From contig NZ_JACJVR010000031.1 in NCBI RefSeq assembly GCF_014212175.1, positions 62,001 through 126,000 on the forward strand: a DNA stretch of 64,000 bases, read 5' to 3'. The number at the start of each line of letters is the position of its first letter. The first letter of the stretch is position 1. The notes under the pieces were generated by a model that saw only the letters and a program-made list of their open reading frames with translations, was not told the origin of the DNA and did no database searches. This DNA comes from Cohnella xylanilytica. Lineage in GTDB: Bacteria > Bacillota > Bacilli > Paenibacillales > Paenibacillaceae. This document shows positions 35,533 through 44,562 of this stretch, piece after piece. A program made the position numbers and the translations under genes.

Positions 35533-36834
35533 ATGCGCAAATGGATGAAGCCGGCGGCGGCCGCGCTGCTGGCGGGCTCGCTCGGGTTAGCGGCTTCGCA
35601 AGCCGTCTTGGCGGATACGAATGCCGGCTACAGCCGGTCTACGGCTTACAGCTACGCGAATCCGGCGAAGGCCGCGCAGCCTCGCTGGACCGCGGATCTG
35701 GGCCGGCCGCAGACGGACCTTATCCCGGACCGCGTGACGGTGGCGGGGGACCGGGTCGTCGCGTCGAAGGCCGGGGCCGTGGTCGCGCTTAACCTGCAGA
35801 CGGGCAAGACGCTGTGGACGTTCAAGACCGGTTCGAAAGGGTCCGTCGCCCTGTTGGCCGAAGGGGATTCGGTCTACTTCGCTTCGGAGAGCGGGCAGAT
35901 CGTCAAGCTGAACGCCAAGACGGGGAAGAAGGCGTGGAGCTACAAGCTCCCGACCCCCGGCCTTCCGCGGCTCGCGGCCGACGCGGGCAGCCTGTACGCG
36001 ATAGCGGGCAAGCTGATCGCCCTCGACGCGGCGTCGGGCAAGGTCAAATGGACGAATTCGTCCGTCGCGGCTTACGGCGAGTTAAGACTTCAAGGCGATC
36101 TGATTCTGATGCCGACGTTCGAATCGGGGGCGATCACCGTCGAGACCGAATACGCGATCGACCGCAAAACCGGCAAAAGCCTATGGAAGCTGAGCGGCAG
36201 CCATCGGTATTTGGGATCCGTCAAGGGACGTTTCTATTACCTCGACACGTGGCCTCGGAACGACACGACGGAGTACGTCGCCTCCATCGACGTCGTCGAT
36301 CCGGCTACGGGCAAAATCGTGGAGACGAAATCCTATTTGCCGGTCGACCCGAACAAGGATCCCTTGATCCAGGCTCCGCGGCAAGTCGTCCTCGACGGAG
36401 AGGAATTGTACATTCAAGACGCAGACGGCCTTATTCACCGGCTCAAACCGGGAGATGCCGGCACGGCGTCCAAAGGCCAGGTGTTGTCCGATTCGGGAGA
36501 CTGGATCGCGGGACCTTACGCCGGGCGGTTGTTTTTCCAAAACGACGACGGTCTCGGGGTGACGGCGCGCAAGATATTCGACGGCACGACGGTGTACTAC
36601 GAAGGAATGGATAATCCCGTCAGCCGGCTGGATCTGATCGGCTCGGGCCTGTACGTCGCGCAGACGGACGGCAAGGTGATCGCGGCGAACGCGAAGACGG
36701 GGAAGGCGCAGTTCCGGTTCCAGACGTCCTCGCGGGCGTTCGGTCCGTTCAAGGTGGCCGGCAAGACGCTGCTAGTCCAATCCGAGGAGAAGCTGTACGC
36801 GTTCAACGTTCCGGCTTCGCTGCTGACGAAGTAA
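35533..36834 (+). CDS. Secreted PQQ-like beta-propeller protein
   Basis: The 433-residue protein has a signal peptide (about 1-27, ending SQAVLA) and a beta-propeller made of PQQ-binding-like repeats, each with a GK-x-x-W core: GKTLWTFKTG, GKKAWSYKLP, GKVKWTNS and GKSLWKLSG. The fold resembles BamB, but without an outer membrane its role must differ; these proteins are often scaffolds and no cofactor site is evident. It stands alone, with a terminator hairpin at 36928. Confidence 0.85.
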   Translation: MRKWMKPAAAALLAGSLGLAASQAVLADTNAGYSRSTAYSYANPAKAAQPRWTADLGRPQTDLIPDRVTVAGDRVVASKAGAVVALNLQTGKTLWTFKTGSKGSVALLAEGDSVYFASESGQIVKLNAKTGKKAWSYKLPTPGLPRLAADAGSLYAIAGKLIALDAASGKVKWTNSSVAAYGELRLQGDLILMPTFESGAITVETEYAIDRKTGKSLWKLSGSHRYLGSVKGRFYYLDTWPRNDTTEYVASIDVVDPATGKIVETKSYLPVDPNKDPLIQAPRQVVLDGEELYIQDADGLIHRLKPGDAGTASKGQVLSDSGDWIAGPYAGRLFFQNDDGLGVTARKIFDGTTVYYEGMDNPVSRLDLIGSGLYVAQTDGKVIAANAKTGKAQFRFQTSSRAFGPFKVAGKTLLVQSEEKLYAFNVPASLLTK

Positions 36835-36927
36835 GAAGAGACGGTCTCGGCGGGGAAAAGAGGAAGGCAAAGGCGCCGCGCTCAAGGCTGACGCGCGACC
36901 AAACGTCCGTCGGCTTGGCCGATGACG

Positions 36928-36976
36928 AAGGAGGGCTGTCCCTAGGGTCGAATAGACCCGGGGGACAGCCCTTCTT
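36928..36976. terminator. Terminator hairpin between convergent genes
   Basis: A 15-bp arm pair with one mismatch (AAGGAGGGCTGTCCC and its complement) plus an inner GGGTC/GACCC pair. It sits between the propeller gene and the convergent ABC exporter genes. Confidence 0.65.
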
Positions 36977-37061
36977 GCCGCCAAAGAGTAGTCTTATCAG
37001 GTTCATAGCCGCCAGCAGCGCCGACCTCTACAAGCCGCGCATCCCGCTTGCCCGCCGCCCC

Positions 37062-38855
37062 TCAAATCGCCTCGTTGGCGAACTGCGTGCGGTACAGCCG
37101 TTCGTAGAAGCCGCGGCGCGCGAGAAGCTCCTCGTGCGTGCCGCGCTCGACGATCTCGCCGCCGTCGACGACGAGAATCTGGTCGGCGCTGCGGATCGTG
37201 TTCAGCCGGTGGGCGATGACGAAGCTGGTGCGTCCCTTCATCAAAGCCGCCATCGCCTGCTGAATGTGCATCTCCGTGCGCGTGTCGACGCTGCTCGTCG
37301 CCTCGTCGAGAATGAGAATGGCCGGGTTCGCCAGAATGGCCCGCGCGATCGTGAGCAGCTGGCGCTGGCCTTGGCTCAGGTTGCCGCCGTCCGCCGCGAG
37401 CCGGGTGTCGTAGCCTTGCGGCAGCTTGCGCACGAAGGCGTGCACGTTCGCCAGCTTGGCGGCGGCGACGACCTCCTCGTCGGTCGCGTCCAGCCGGCCG
37501 TAGCGGATGTTCTCGCGGATCGTGTCCGAGAACGTGTACGCGTCCTGCAGCACGATGCCAAGGCGCCCGCGCAAGCCGTCCTTGTCGAGCTCGCGGATGT
37601 CCGTGCCGTCGATGCGGATGGTCCCTTGCCCCGGCTCGAGGTCGTAGAAGCGGGTCAGCAGGTTGATGACGGTCGTCTTGCCGGCGCCGGTCGGCCCGAC
37701 GAGCGCGATGACGTCGCCGGGCTTCGCGGCGAACGTCACGTTGCGCAGCACCGGCTTATCCGGCCGATAGCCGAACGAGACGTCCGAGAACGCGACATGC
37801 CCCGCGATCTCGCCGACTTCGATGCCGCCGCGGCCGTCGTACTCCGTCTCGGCGTCGAGAATCTCGAACACCCGCTCGGCGCCGGCCACGCCCGCCTGAA
37901 TGGCGTTGTACTGGTTCGCCAGATCGTTCACGGGCCCGCTGAACATCCGCGAATAGTTGAGGAAGCTGACGATGACGCCGACCGACGTCCAACCGCGGAT
38001 GGCCATCCAGCCGCCGGCCGCGGCGATCAGGATGAAGTTGAGGTGGCCCATGACGTTCATGACGGGGCCGACGTAGCCGGACAGCGTCTGGGCTAGAGTG
38101 CCCGCCTGCTTCAGGCTCTCGTTCATCTCCGAGAACTGCTCGATCGCCTTGCGCTCCCGCCTGAGCGTCTTCACGACCTTCTGGCCGGAGAGCGTCTCCT
38201 CGATGAAGCCGTTCAGGGCCCCGAGGCGCCGCTGCTGCTCGGAGAAATGCCGCTTCGTCCGCGAAGAGATGGCCCGGGTCGCCAGCATGACGAGCGGGAT
38301 GGTGACGAGGCTGACCAGCGTCAGCCAGACGTTAAGCGCCAGCATCATCGCGAGCGAGCCGACCAGCGTCACCGCGCTCGTCAGAATCTGGACGAAGCTC
38401 TGGTTCAGCGTCGTCGCCACGTTCTCGATGTCGTTGGTCGTGCGGCTCATCAGCTCCCCGTGCGTCCGGGAGTCGAAGAAGCGGACCGGAAGCTTCTGAA
38501 GATGGGCGAACAGGTCCGCGCGCATGTCGCGCACCGTCCGCTGGGAGACGCCGGCCATGACGTGGGCTTGAACCCAGGAGGCGAAGCCCCCGAACAGATA
38601 GATCCCGCCCAGAAGCAAGCACAAGCGAAGAAGCCCGTCGCGATCCTGCGGCAAAATGAAATCGTCGATGGCGGTACCCAGCAAATAGGGGGCCAGAAGG
38701 CCGAAGCCCGTTCCGACGAGGGCCAGGGCGACGACGGCGATCAGCCCTCCCCTCTGGCGGCTCAGGTAGGCCCAGATGCGGGCGACGGTCGCCCCGGCGC
38801 GGCGGGCCCGCTGCTTCGGCACGGGCACTCCGCGAGGCGGACTCGGATTAAGCAT
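37062..38855 (-). CDS. ABC exporter half-transporter with catalytic NBD (BmrD-like)
   Basis: The 597-residue protein has six membrane helices and an ABC domain: Walker A VGPTGAGKTTVI, signature LSQGQRQ, Walker B ILILDEATS with the catalytic Glu, and H-loop IAHRLN. The start overlaps the end of the partner gene by 8 bp. Together with that partner, which lacks both the catalytic Glu and the His, it should form an asymmetric heterodimeric multidrug exporter of the BmrCD/TM287-288 kind, with this subunit hydrolysing ATP at the consensus site. Confidence 0.93.
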   Translation of the reverse strand: MLNPSPPRGVPVPKQRARRAGATVARIWAYLSRQRGGLIAVVALALVGTGFGLLAPYLLGTAIDDFILPQDRDGLLRLCLLLGGIYLFGGFASWVQAHVMAGVSQRTVRDMRADLFAHLQKLPVRFFDSRTHGELMSRTTNDIENVATTLNQSFVQILTSAVTLVGSLAMMLALNVWLTLVSLVTIPLVMLATRAISSRTKRHFSEQQRRLGALNGFIEETLSGQKVVKTLRRERKAIEQFSEMNESLKQAGTLAQTLSGYVGPVMNVMGHLNFILIAAAGGWMAIRGWTSVGVIVSFLNYSRMFSGPVNDLANQYNAIQAGVAGAERVFEILDAETEYDGRGGIEVGEIAGHVAFSDVSFGYRPDKPVLRNVTFAAKPGDVIALVGPTGAGKTTVINLLTRFYDLEPGQGTIRIDGTDIRELDKDGLRGRLGIVLQDAYTFSDTIRENIRYGRLDATDEEVVAAAKLANVHAFVRKLPQGYDTRLAADGGNLSQGQRQLLTIARAILANPAILILDEATSSVDTRTEMHIQQAMAALMKGRTSFVIAHRLNTIRSADQILVVDGGEIVERGTHEELLARRGFYERLYRTQFANEAI

Positions 38856-40590
38856 GGGCGGTCTCCTCCTCTCCGAGCTGGGATGCGTAGATGTCGCGGT
38901 ACACGGCGCTGCCGGCCATCAGCTCGGCATGGGTGCCGTCGGCGACGATTCGCCCGTCCTCCAGCACGAGTATGCGGTCCGCGTCGGCGACGGAGGAGAT
39001 CCGCTGGGCGATGATCAGGCAGGTGCACCCGGCCAGCCGCTCCTTCAAGGCGGCGCGGATGCGGGCTTCGGTCCGCAGGTCGACGGCGCTCGTGCTGTCG
39101 TCGAGAATGAGGATGTCCGGCCGCGCCAGGAGCGCCCGCGCGATGGAGAGGCGCTGCTTCTGGCCGCCCGACAGCGTCACGCCCCGCTGGCCGATCGCCG
39201 TGTCGTACCCTTCCGGAAAAGAAAGAATGAACTCGTGAGCCTCGGCCGCCCTCGCGGCCGACTCCACTTCCTCCTGCGTCGCCTCCGGCTTGCCGTAGCG
39301 GATGTTGTCGCGGATCGTCCCGCTGAACAGAACGGCCTGCTGCAGGACGATGCCGACATGGCCGCGCAGCCGCTCGGACGGAATGTTGCGGATATCGGTT
39401 CCGTCCAGCAGAATCCTTCCCGCGTCGGGGTCGTACAGCCGCGGAATCAGGTTGACGAGCGTGCTTTTGCCGGCGCCCGTCGCCCCCAGAATGCCGATCG
39501 TCCGCCCCGGCTCCGCGACGAAGCTGACGTCCTGCAGCACCGGCTCTTCGCCTCCCGCCCCGTAGCCGAACGAGACGCGGTCGAACTCGAGCCGGCCCGA
39601 GCGGATCTGGCGGCCCGAGCCTTCCGCTTCCGCCGGCTCCCGAAGATCCGGCGTCGTCCGCAGCACCTCGTTGATCCGGTCGGCCGACGCCTTCGCGCGC
39701 GAGATGTTCGCGAGCGTGTTGGCCAGCGACACCATGGAGTTAAGCGCTTGCGCCGCGTACGTGAGAAAGGCCGCGAGGCTGCCGATCGCGAGCTCCCCCT
39801 TCCACGTCTGCCCGCCGCCGTACCAGAGGATGCAGACGATGCTGGCGTTCAGGATGATCGTCGTGATCGGGGAGTTGATCGCGAGCAGGCGGGCGGCCTT
39901 CAGCCCGACCCGGTAGTTGTCCTCGTTCGCCCGCCCGAAGCGGCCGCGCTCGAACGCGGCCCGCACGAACGCCTTCACGACGCGGACGCCGCCCAGGTTC
40001 TCCTGCAGCACGGAGTTGACGCGGTCGAGCTTCGCCTGCAGCTCCCGGTAGAGCGGAACGGACTTGCGGAGCAGCGCGTACGTCAGCGCGAACAAGACCG
40101 GAATCGCGACCGCGAACAGCAGCGACAGGCGCGGGCTGATGAGCAGCGCCATGACGATGCTGCCCGCGAACAGGAACGAGCTCCGGATCAGCATCCGCAG
40201 CGCGGTATGGATCAGAGTCTGCACCTGGACGACGTCGCCGGTCAGGCGCGTGACGAGAGAGCCGCCGGGGAACCGGTCCAAGTCGCGGAACGCGAACGTC
40301 TGCACCTTGCGGAACAGTGCGTCCCTCAGATCGGTCGCGAAGCCCATCGAAGCCCGGATCGCGTAATACGTGCAGCCCATGCCGCCGAGCAGGCCGAGGA
40401 CGGCGGCGCCGATCATGAGCGCTCCGGTCAGCCCGACGCGGGAGAGGTCCCCCTTCATGACGCCGTCGTTGACGATAGCCGCCATCAGCCTCGGCTGCAG
40501 CAGGTCCATCATCACCTCGAGGATCATGAGCAGCGGAGCGGCGAGCGTCGCGGCGCGATAAGGCTTAAGATAAGAGAGCAAGGATCGCAA
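38848..40590 (-). CDS. ABC exporter half-transporter with degenerate NBD (BmrC-like)
   Basis: About 580 residues: six membrane helices, then an ABC domain with Walker A LGATGAGKST and signature LSGGQKQ. Walker B reads ILILDDSTS, so Asp replaces the catalytic Glu, and the switch region reads IAQRIS with Gln in place of His. This pattern defines the non-hydrolysing half of heterodimeric exporters. The start is taken as TTG 40590, spaced 6 bases after GAGGTG; a GTG at 40599 is in frame but lies within that site. A MarR gene lies 35 bp upstream with an operator-like palindrome between. Confidence 0.92.
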   Translation of the reverse strand: MRSLLSYLKPYRAATLAAPLLMILEVMMDLLQPRLMAAIVNDGVMKGDLSRVGLTGALMIGAAVLGLLGGMGCTYYAIRASMGFATDLRDALFRKVQTFAFRDLDRFPGGSLVTRLTGDVVQVQTLIHTALRMLIRSSFLFAGSIVMALLISPRLSLLFAVAIPVLFALTYALLRKSVPLYRELQAKLDRVNSVLQENLGGVRVVKAFVRAAFERGRFGRANEDNYRVGLKAARLLAINSPITTIILNASIVCILWYGGGQTWKGELAIGSLAAFLTYAAQALNSMVSLANTLANISRAKASADRINEVLRTTPDLREPAEAEGSGRQIRSGRLEFDRVSFGYGAGGEEPVLQDVSFVAEPGRTIGILGATGAGKSTLVNLIPRLYDPDAGRILLDGTDIRNIPSERLRGHVGIVLQQAVLFSGTIRDNIRYGKPEATQEEVESAARAAEAHEFILSFPEGYDTAIGQRGVTLSGGQKQRLSIARALLARPDILILDDSTSAVDLRTEARIRAALKERLAGCTCLIIAQRISSVADADRILVLEDGRIVADGTHAELMAGSAVYRDIYASQLGEEETAHA

Positions 40591-40609
40591 CGGTACCACC
40601 TCGATTATT

Positions 40610-40621
40610 TTAGCTGGCTAA
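40610..40621. promoter_or_regulatory. Second MarR operator-like site before the ABC exporter
   Basis: TTAGCTGGCTAA differs by one base from the perfect palindrome in the MarR promoter (41093-41104). It lies between the MarR stop and the exporter start, so the regulator may control the exporter genes separately. Confidence 0.6.
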
Positions 40622-40625
40622 CGAT

Positions 40626-41063
40626 TCAATCCGGCTTCCATTCGCTCAGGTTGTCGTGCATCTGAAGCACGAACCGGCGCAGCAGCAGCCGCTCCTCCGG
40701 CAGGAAGCCCTCGAAGCAGCGGGCCTCCACCTCTTCGATCGCCCGCATGACCGCTTCGGCGGCGATTCGGCCTTTGTCGGTCAAGTACACCCTCGTCACG
40801 CGCTGGTCGCGGTCGTCCGGAGCCCGGGAGACGAGACCCGTCTTCTCCATCCGGCCGAGCATGACCGTCAGCGTCGCAGGCTTCACGAGCATGCCGGCGG
40901 CGAGCTCGCGCTGGCTCTGCCCGTCCTGCTGCGAGAGTCTCATGAGCAGGGGCGGCTGACCGGGGTAGACGTCGTAGTCCCGGATGAGCCGGTCCACGTG
41001 GGAGCGGTGAAGCTTCAGCACGTGCCGCATGAGCCGGGTCAGCTTCTCGTTGGAAGAGAACAA
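40626..41063 (-). CDS. MarR-family regulator of the ABC exporter
   Basis: The 145-residue protein is a MarR-type winged-helix regulator: SQRELAAGMLVKPATLTVML recognition region and the wing SRAPDDRDQRVTRVYLTDKG. It starts with TTG behind a GGAGG site. It is first in a three-gene unit with the two half-transporters, the arrangement of drug-inducible exporters. Its own promoter carries a palindrome over the start of transcription, which implies autorepression. Confidence 0.93.
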   Translation of the reverse strand: MFSSNEKLTRLMRHVLKLHRSHVDRLIRDYDVYPGQPPLLMRLSQQDGQSQRELAAGMLVKPATLTVMLGRMEKTGLVSRAPDDRDQRVTRVYLTDKGRIAAEAVMRAIEEVEARCFEGFLPEERLLLRRFVLQMHDNLSEWKPD

Positions 41064-41092
41064 GGATGGCAGCCTCCGTTCGAAGGTTAAAA

Positions 41093-41138
41093 TTAGCTAG
41101 CTAACTAAAAATATAGACGGCTCGGCGAGAGGTGTCAA
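41093..41138 (-). promoter_or_regulatory. MarR/ABC exporter promoter with overlapping palindromic operator
   Basis: On the minus strand a perfect TTGACA -35 (41133-41138), a 17-bp spacer and a TATATT -10 (41110-41115) are followed by the perfect palindrome TTAGCTAGCTAA (41093-41104), which covers the expected transcription start. A repressor bound there would block initiation. Confidence 0.82.
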
Positions 41139-41283
41139 AGGATTTCCGCGGGGGAGAGGGCGGGCCGAAGGGCGAGGGCCGCTACTTTCCCGCTACTCCT
41201 GCCCGCCTTCGGTGTGTTATGCTAGGAGGTAGATGTACGTACAAGTCATGAACTCATGATTTCGCACTTATGAGGAGGACGTT

Positions 41284-42285
41284 ATGGCGACGAATAAGGC
41301 TTACGAGGGCACTTATCATGGAGAGCAAGCCGTCTGGCTTCAAGCCGGACCTTATGAGGCGGCCGTTCTGCCGCAGATCGGGGCGAACCTGATCGCGTTC
41401 CGCGACACGCGGCGGGGCTACGCGATTCTGCGCGAGCCGGGCGCGGACGGAATGGAAGCGTTCAAGGCGAATCCGGGCGTGCACGGCATCCCCGTGCTGT
41501 TCCCGCCGAACCGCTATGATGCCGGCAAATTCCCGTGGGAAGGCACGACCTATCAATTCCCGGTGAACGAGACGGCGAGAGGCAACCACCTGCACGGCTT
41601 CGCGCATACGACGCCGTGGAAGGTCGACCGCTTCGGCGCCGACGAGCTCGAGAGCCGCGTCACGCTGTCGCTGACGGTCGCGGAAGGGCATCCGGTGTAC
41701 GAGTACCTGCCGTTCGAGTTCACGCTGAAGCTTCAATACACCTTGAGCGAAGACGGGCTGCACCAGCGGGTTACCGTGCGCAACGACGGGGAGAAGCGGC
41801 TTCCGTGCCTGCTGGCGTTCCATACGGCCGTGAACGCGCCGTTCGCCCCCGGCAGCGGGAACGACGACGTCCGCTTCAAGCTGACGATCGGCGAGCGCTG
41901 GGAGATGGGCGCGGACGACCGGATGCTTCCGACCGGGCGCTTCCAGCCGCTCAGCGAAGGCGAGAAGAAGATGATCGAGGGCACGCAGTCCCCGTTCTTC
42001 GAACCGATGGACAATCACTACACGTCCCGGCCGCAGAACGGGCGGAACTACATGGAGCTGACCGATACGCGCGCGGGCGTCAAGCTCGTGTACGACGTCG
42101 GCGTCGGCTACAAGCAGTGGATGATCTGGAACAGCGGCGCCCAGGGCGGCTTCTTCTGTCCGGAGCCGCAGGTGAACCTGGTCAACGCCCCGAACGTCGA
42201 TCTTCCGGCGGAGGATATCGGGCTGATCGGGCTGGAGAAGGGCGAGATCTGGGAAGAGACGAGCCGGCTGTATCTGATCGGATAA
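41284..42285 (+). CDS. Aldose 1-epimerase family protein
   Basis: The 333-residue protein has the all-beta galactose mutarotase-like fold: GVHGIPVLFPPNRY, NHLHGFAHTTPW with a probable catalytic His, AFHTAVNAPF, and a late acidic segment (CPEPQVNLVNAPN) that could provide the catalytic Glu. It probably interconverts alpha and beta anomers of a hexose or hexose phosphate; the true substrate is uncertain, as the family is broad. An AGGAGGACGTT site precedes the ATG. It is monocistronic, with a terminator-like hairpin at 42299. Confidence 0.85.
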   Translation: MATNKAYEGTYHGEQAVWLQAGPYEAAVLPQIGANLIAFRDTRRGYAILREPGADGMEAFKANPGVHGIPVLFPPNRYDAGKFPWEGTTYQFPVNETARGNHLHGFAHTTPWKVDRFGADELESRVTLSLTVAEGHPVYEYLPFEFTLKLQYTLSEDGLHQRVTVRNDGEKRLPCLLAFHTAVNAPFAPGSGNDDVRFKLTIGERWEMGADDRMLPTGRFQPLSEGEKKMIEGTQSPFFEPMDNHYTSRPQNGRNYMELTDTRAGVKLVYDVGVGYKQWMIWNSGAQGGFFCPEPQVNLVNAPNVDLPAEDIGLIGLEKGEIWEETSRLYLIG

Positions 42286-42298
42286 GGCGGGAAGACGG

Positions 42299-42349
42299 GG
42301 AGCGGGGTTCGCGGGCCGGAAGGCCGGGCGGCTCCGCTTCTTTATTTTT
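42299..42349 (+). terminator. Terminator of the aldose epimerase gene
   Basis: Nested arms GGAGC/GCTCC and GGCC/GGCC with a TTCTTTATTTTT tail, starting 13 bp after the stop. Confidence 0.7.
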
Positions 42350-42408
42350 GGCGCGATTTGGGAGAAAATGAACACCTAGGACAATAAACGGAGAGGACCT
42401 AACGCGTC

Positions 42409-44421
42409 ATGGAGTTATTTCTCGTCATTCTCGTTTTGCTGGCGCTGATCGGCGTCTCGAACGTGCTGAACCGGATCGTGCCGGCCGTTCCGGTGCCCTT
42501 GTTCCAGGTGGCGCTAGGCGCCTTGCTGACTCTCGGGCCGTTCGGCGTCCACCTGGAGCTGGAGCCCGAGCTGTTCTTCGTTCTGTTCGTGGCCCCGCTG
42601 CTGTTCAACGACGGAAGGAGGATGCCGCGGGACGAGCTGTGGAAGCTGCGGGGCTCGATCCTGCTGCTGGCGGTCGGGCTCGTCTTCGCGACGGTGCTCG
42701 CGGGCGGCTACGGCATTCACGCGATGATTCCGTCCATCCCGCTGTCCGCCGCCTTCGCCCTCGCCGCGATTCTGTCCCCGACGGACGCCGTCGCCGTAAG
42801 CGCCTTGTCGGGCCGGATCAACCTGCCCAAGGGAATCATCCGGCTGCTCGAGGGCGAGGCGCTCATGAACGACGCGTCCGGCCTCGTCGCCTTCAAGTTC
42901 GCCGTGGCGGCGACGGTCACGGGCGTGTTCTCGCTGCCGCACGCGACCGTGAGCTTCGTGCTGATCGCGGTCGGAGGCTTGCTCAGCGGGGTCGTCCTCT
43001 CGTTCCTGGTCATCCTGCTGCGGACGTTCCTCCGCCGCCTCGGCATCGAGGACGCGACGATGCACATGCTCATCCAGATTCTGACCCCGTTCGTCATCTA
43101 CATGGTGTCCGAGGAGATCGGCGTCTCCGGCATTCTCGCCGTCGTCGCCGGCGGCATCTTCCACGCGGTCGCCAAGGACCGGATGGAGCCTTATGCGACG
43201 AAGCTGCAGGTCGTCTCGGCGAGCACGTGGTCCGTCATACTGTTCATCCTGAACGGCCTCGTGTTCCTTATTCTCGGCCTGCAAATCCCGGGCGCGGCGT
43301 CGGTTATCTTCCGCGATCCGAACTTCGACAACTACCAGGTCATCGGTTACATCGCGATTATCACCGTCAGTCTATACGCGCTGCGGTTCGCATGGGTGTA
43401 CCTGTTCTCCGCGCTCGACCCCAAGGAGAGAACGAATCGGCGGAAGCTGAAGGATTCGGTGCTGACGGCGCTGTCCGGCGTCCGGGGCGCGGTTACGCTC
43501 GCGGGCGCGTTCTCCATTCCTCTGTTCCTGGAGGACGGGAGTCCTTTTCCCCAGCGGGATTTGATTATTTTCCTGTCGGCCGGGGTGATCTTGTTCACGC
43601 TTCTGACGGCGAGCATCGCGCTCCCCCTGCTGTCCAGGCGCTCCGGCGCCGCGCGGGAAGGGGACAAGCATCTGTCCGAGAACGAGGCCCAGATCCGGAT
43701 CGTCGAGAAGGCGATGCGCGGTCTCAAGGAGGAGGCGAACGAGGAGAACAAGGAGGCCGTGATGTCCGTCCTCGGCGACTACAACCGCAAGCTGCAGCAG
43801 ATCCGGACGCAGCCGGGGTTCAAGGAGCGCAAGGCCTGGCGCTCGGACTTCGGCCGGCTGTGGGCGGCGGGGCTGAAGGCGGAGCGGGAGGAGATGGAGC
43901 GGCAGCTCGAGGCCGGGAAGATCTCTCCGGAGACGGCTCGCCGGTTCGAGGCGGCGCTGGGCCGCATGGAATCGCTTCTGGTCAGCGGACGGTTCCGGTT
44001 CCTCGCGACTTCGTTGAGGCTGGCGTTCAAGCGGCTGTGGAAAAGGGCGACGGGCCGCGGCCGCAAAGCCTGGTCTCTTGAAGAGGTGAAGGAGCTGAAG
44101 AGGCTGAAGCTCGATACGTCGAAGGCGGCGATCGTTCGGCTGCGGGAAGAGACGGGCGGCGCGAACAAGGAGGCGGCCCTTCCGATCATCATGCACTACC
44201 AGGACGCGATCGAGCGGCTCCGGGACAGCATGGCGTCCCCGCAGCGGCAGGAGAAGTTCGCGCAGATGAAGAGGGAAGTGGAGCTGAAGGCGATCCAGCT
44301 GGAGAGGGACGCGCTTCAGGAGATGTACGCGGCCGGCGAGGTGACGCTCGGGATGGTGAACAGCCTGCGCTTCTTCATCAACACGATGGAAGCGACGGTG
44401 ACGGAGGACCAGATCGAGTAG
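42409..44421 (+). CDS. CPA1-family Na+/H+ antiporter
   Basis: The 670-residue protein has about twelve membrane helices in the first 400 residues with CPA1 hallmarks: ILSPTDAVAVSAL, and LEGEALMNDASGLVAFKF containing the ND ion-binding pair. A conserved Arg-rich segment LSGVRGAVTLAGAFSIP follows. The last 260 residues are a charged cytosolic tail with coiled-coil and helical-bundle character that probably regulates activity. It exchanges Na+ (or K+) for H+ in pH and salt homeostasis. It is a single-gene unit with a clear terminator. Confidence 0.93.
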   Translation: MELFLVILVLLALIGVSNVLNRIVPAVPVPLFQVALGALLTLGPFGVHLELEPELFFVLFVAPLLFNDGRRMPRDELWKLRGSILLLAVGLVFATVLAGGYGIHAMIPSIPLSAAFALAAILSPTDAVAVSALSGRINLPKGIIRLLEGEALMNDASGLVAFKFAVAATVTGVFSLPHATVSFVLIAVGGLLSGVVLSFLVILLRTFLRRLGIEDATMHMLIQILTPFVIYMVSEEIGVSGILAVVAGGIFHAVAKDRMEPYATKLQVVSASTWSVILFILNGLVFLILGLQIPGAASVIFRDPNFDNYQVIGYIAIITVSLYALRFAWVYLFSALDPKERTNRRKLKDSVLTALSGVRGAVTLAGAFSIPLFLEDGSPFPQRDLIIFLSAGVILFTLLTASIALPLLSRRSGAAREGDKHLSENEAQIRIVEKAMRGLKEEANEENKEAVMSVLGDYNRKLQQIRTQPGFKERKAWRSDFGRLWAAGLKAEREEMERQLEAGKISPETARRFEAALGRMESLLVSGRFRFLATSLRLAFKRLWKRATGRGRKAWSLEEVKELKRLKLDTSKAAIVRLREETGGANKEAALPIIMHYQDAIERLRDSMASPQRQEKFAQMKREVELKAIQLERDALQEMYAAGEVTLGMVNSLRFFINTMEATVTEDQIE

Positions 44422-44487
44422 GGGAGGCGCCGCTGTCCGGCATTATTGCCAAGTACCGCCCCCTTCCGGCGCTCTCAGCCTCGACAG

Positions 44488-44527
44488 ACAGCCCCATCGC
44501 CGTCCGAAGACGGCGCGGGGCTGTTTT
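44488..44527 (+). terminator. Terminator of the antiporter gene
   Basis: Stem ACAGCCCC/GGGGCTGT with an inner GCCGTC/GACGGC hairpin, a CGAA loop and a TTTT tail. Confidence 0.85.
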
Positions 44528-44562
44528 GCCGTCCGCAATGTGGTTAATGCCTGAAGGCCGCT

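Noticed and set aside
38776-40665. Long plus-strand open frame opposite the ABC exporter genes
   Set aside because: The translation is Arg/Asp/Gln-rich with no fold, while the minus strand encodes two intact ABC proteins with all motifs.
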